Below, piece after piece: positions 62,594-64,000 of a DNA stretch of 64,000 bases. Location of the stretch: assembly GCA_963763135.1 (NCBI GenBank), contig CAVXNJ010000009.1, forward strand, positions 62,001 through 126,000, given 5' to 3'. The stretch comes from JANMZO01 sp963763135. GTDB taxonomy: Bacteria > Actinomycetota > Acidimicrobiia > Acidimicrobiales > JANYDT01. The translations under genes were made by a program, and so were the position numbers. Under the pieces are notes generated by a model. It searched no databases, had not been told where the DNA came from, and saw only the letters and a list, made by a program, of their open reading frames with translations. How positions within the stretch are numbered: the first letter of the stretch is position 1; each line of letters starts with the position of its first letter.

Positions 62594-64000
62594 ATGTCCC
62601 GTCCCATTTCACCGCTCTGGGCGAGAGGAGGGCGACTCGTGCGCCGTTCGCTCGTTGCCGGTGCCAGTCTCACGCTCGTTTCCGTGTTGATCCCTTCTAT
62701 TGCGAGCGCTCAGGATGTTGCGCCCATTCCGGTCACCGGCCAGCAGGTCAATCTTCTGTGGACCGTCGTCGGAGCCGTGCTTGTCATCTTCATGCAGGCC
62801 GGTTTCGCGCTTGTGGAAACCGGCTTCTGTCGGGCCAAACACGCAGCCCACGTGATTTCGACGAACTTTGCCATTTTCGGTCTCGGTTTCGTCGGATACT
62901 TCGTGGTCGGCTACGGCCTGATGTTCGGTGGGTACTCGGCTCCGCTTATCGGTCTTGACAAGGCGCCAGGGAGCAACTTCATCGGATCTGGCAACTGGAC
63001 CTTCCTCTGGAAGGGTGGCTTCATGCTCACAGACGCCCGTGGTGTCGGTGGGGCAGCGCTCCTCGGCTTCTTCCTCTACATGGTGGCGTTCATGGACACT
63101 GTGGCAACGATCCCAACCGGCGCCATGGCAGAGCGTTGGAAGTGGAAGGCGTTCGTGGGATGGGGTCTCTTCTGCGGCGCCATCTACTACCCGATCTTCG
63201 GGGCGTGGACATGGGGCGGCGGCTGGTTGGCCAAGGCCGGAAACTCGATGGGTCTCGGTCTCGGCTACGTCGACTTCGCTGGCTCGGGCGTTGTTCACGC
63301 CGTCGGTGGCGTGGCCGGACTCGCAGGGGCGGTCGTGCTCGGACCACGTATCGGCAAATACAATAAAGACGGTTCGGCGAATACCATCGCCGGTCACCAC
63401 CTTCCGATGGCCTTCCTGGGCACGTTCATTCTGTTGTTCGGTTGGTTCGGCTTCAACGCTGCTTCGACCCTCGCGGCGACTGACGTGCAGTTCGCAACCG
63501 TGGCGACGAATACCGCTCTAGCGGGTGCATTCGGTGCGGTCGCGGCGATGTTCTTTCTCATGTACACCGGTGCGAAGAAACCCGATCCCGGAATGATGGC
63601 CAACGGAATGCTCGCCGGCCTCGTGGCGATCACGGCGCCATGTGCATTTGTCGATCCGTGGGCCGCAGCGGTGATCGGTTCGATCGCCGGTGTCCTGGTC
63701 ATCCTCTCGGTTCGTTTCATTGAAAAGAAGGGCGTCGACGATCCCTGTGGTGCCGTATCAGTACACGGCGTGTGTGGTTCGTTCGGCGTGCTTTGCGTCG
63801 GTCTCTTCTCCAACGGTTCCTACGGGGCCGGTTGGAACGGAACCACCAAAGGCGCGGCAGCCAAGTTGAACGGAGTCATGGGCATCTTCGGAGGCGACTT
63901 CGGTGTCGGCATCAAGCAGCTCGGTGCCCAGGCATTGGGAGTGGTAATCATTTGGACGCTCATCTTCGGCCTGGCGTTCGCCTTCTTCAAGATCCAGAAC
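62594..64000 (+). CDS. amt: Ammonium transporter, truncated by the window end
   Basis: At least 469 residues, open to the last base. After a signal-like N-terminus (RRSLVAGASLTLVSVLIPSI then ASAQ) come the Amt/Mep/Rh helices. Hallmarks: VVGAVLVIFMQAGFALVETG, CRAKHAAHVISTNFAIFGLG, FAGSGVVHAVGGVAGLAGAV and SVHGVCGSFGVL, which supply the twin pore histidines (His in GSGVVHAVGG and in SVHGVCG). It moves ammonium/ammonia across the membrane, usually under PII control; a glnK gene may follow beyond the window. ATG 62594 has GAAAGGA upstream; GTG 62639 is an alternative. Confidence 0.95.
   Translation, partial: MSRPISPLWARGGRLVRRSLVAGASLTLVSVLIPSIASAQDVAPIPVTGQQVNLLWTVVGAVLVIFMQAGFALVETGFCRAKHAAHVISTNFAIFGLGFVGYFVVGYGLMFGGYSAPLIGLDKAPGSNFIGSGNWTFLWKGGFMLTDARGVGGAALLGFFLYMVAFMDTVATIPTGAMAERWKWKAFVGWGLFCGAIYYPIFGAWTWGGGWLAKAGNSMGLGLGYVDFAGSGVVHAVGGVAGLAGAVVLGPRIGKYNKDGSANTIAGHHLPMAFLGTFILLFGWFGFNAASTLAATDVQFATVATNTALAGAFGAVAAMFFLMYTGAKKPDPGMMANGMLAGLVAITAPCAFVDPWAAAVIGSIAGVLVILSVRFIEKKGVDDPCGAVSVHGVCGSFGVLCVGLFSNGSYGAGWNGTTKGAAAKLNGVMGIFGGDFGVGIKQLGAQALGVVIIWTLIFGLAFAFFKIQN

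Overview
The window is high-G+C, gene-dense bacterial DNA. F420-type luciferase-like oxidoreductases, PaaX, PadR and TetR regulators, an LAxTG-anchored surface protein, many lipid/acyl-CoA genes and several leaderless promoters (TANNNT six or seven bases before the start codon) point to an actinobacterium. An acidimicrobiial lineage is my best guess from gene style; it was not tested by any search.

Layout. 1-2.1 kb: the end of a LuxR-type regulator and a secreted protein. 2.3-9.3 kb: a compact four-gene operon with two tandem HExxH metallopeptidase paralogues, a ComEC-like metallo-beta-lactamase-fold protein and a full-length arthropod-type hemocyanin/phenoloxidase homologue with all six copper histidines. 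This is the most unusual locus here. 9.4-15.8 kb: a probable hydroxyacyl-CoA catabolic set (acyl-CoA dehydrogenase, acyl-CoA synthetase, TetR, APH-type kinase fused to DUF6285, luciferase-like oxidoreductase) with a shared TetR-like operator in two divergent promoters. 15.8-27.5 kb: further acyl/ketone catabolism (Baeyer-Villiger-type monooxygenase, F420-type oxidoreductase, a thiolase-like protein with Ser in place of Cys plus its DUF35 partner, TetR, acyl-CoA ligase, two SDRs, enoyl-CoA hydratase, double CoA-transferase). 27.5-42.7 kb: mixed regulators and enzymes (two ECF sigma factors, PaaX, methyltransferase, transglutaminase, NHL surface protein, a miniature P450 beside a PEP-mutase-like enzyme). 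43-55.8 kb: a signalling stretch with two GGDEF proteins, two SpoIIE-type phosphatases and a PadR-controlled ABC exporter. 56-64 kb: a DUF1559/PKD hybrid with a secreted metzincin, a cyclic-nucleotide-binding protein with a membrane-transporter/HEAT fusion, and the start of an ammonium transporter that runs off the window.

A caution applies to everything after about 20 kb. Six otherwise well-conserved genes carry nine single-base frameshifts in total, several of them at short homopolymers. This looks more like sequence-level indel error than six independent pseudogenes, so those genes may be intact in the living cell. No tRNA, rRNA, CRISPR array or insertion sequence was recognised.
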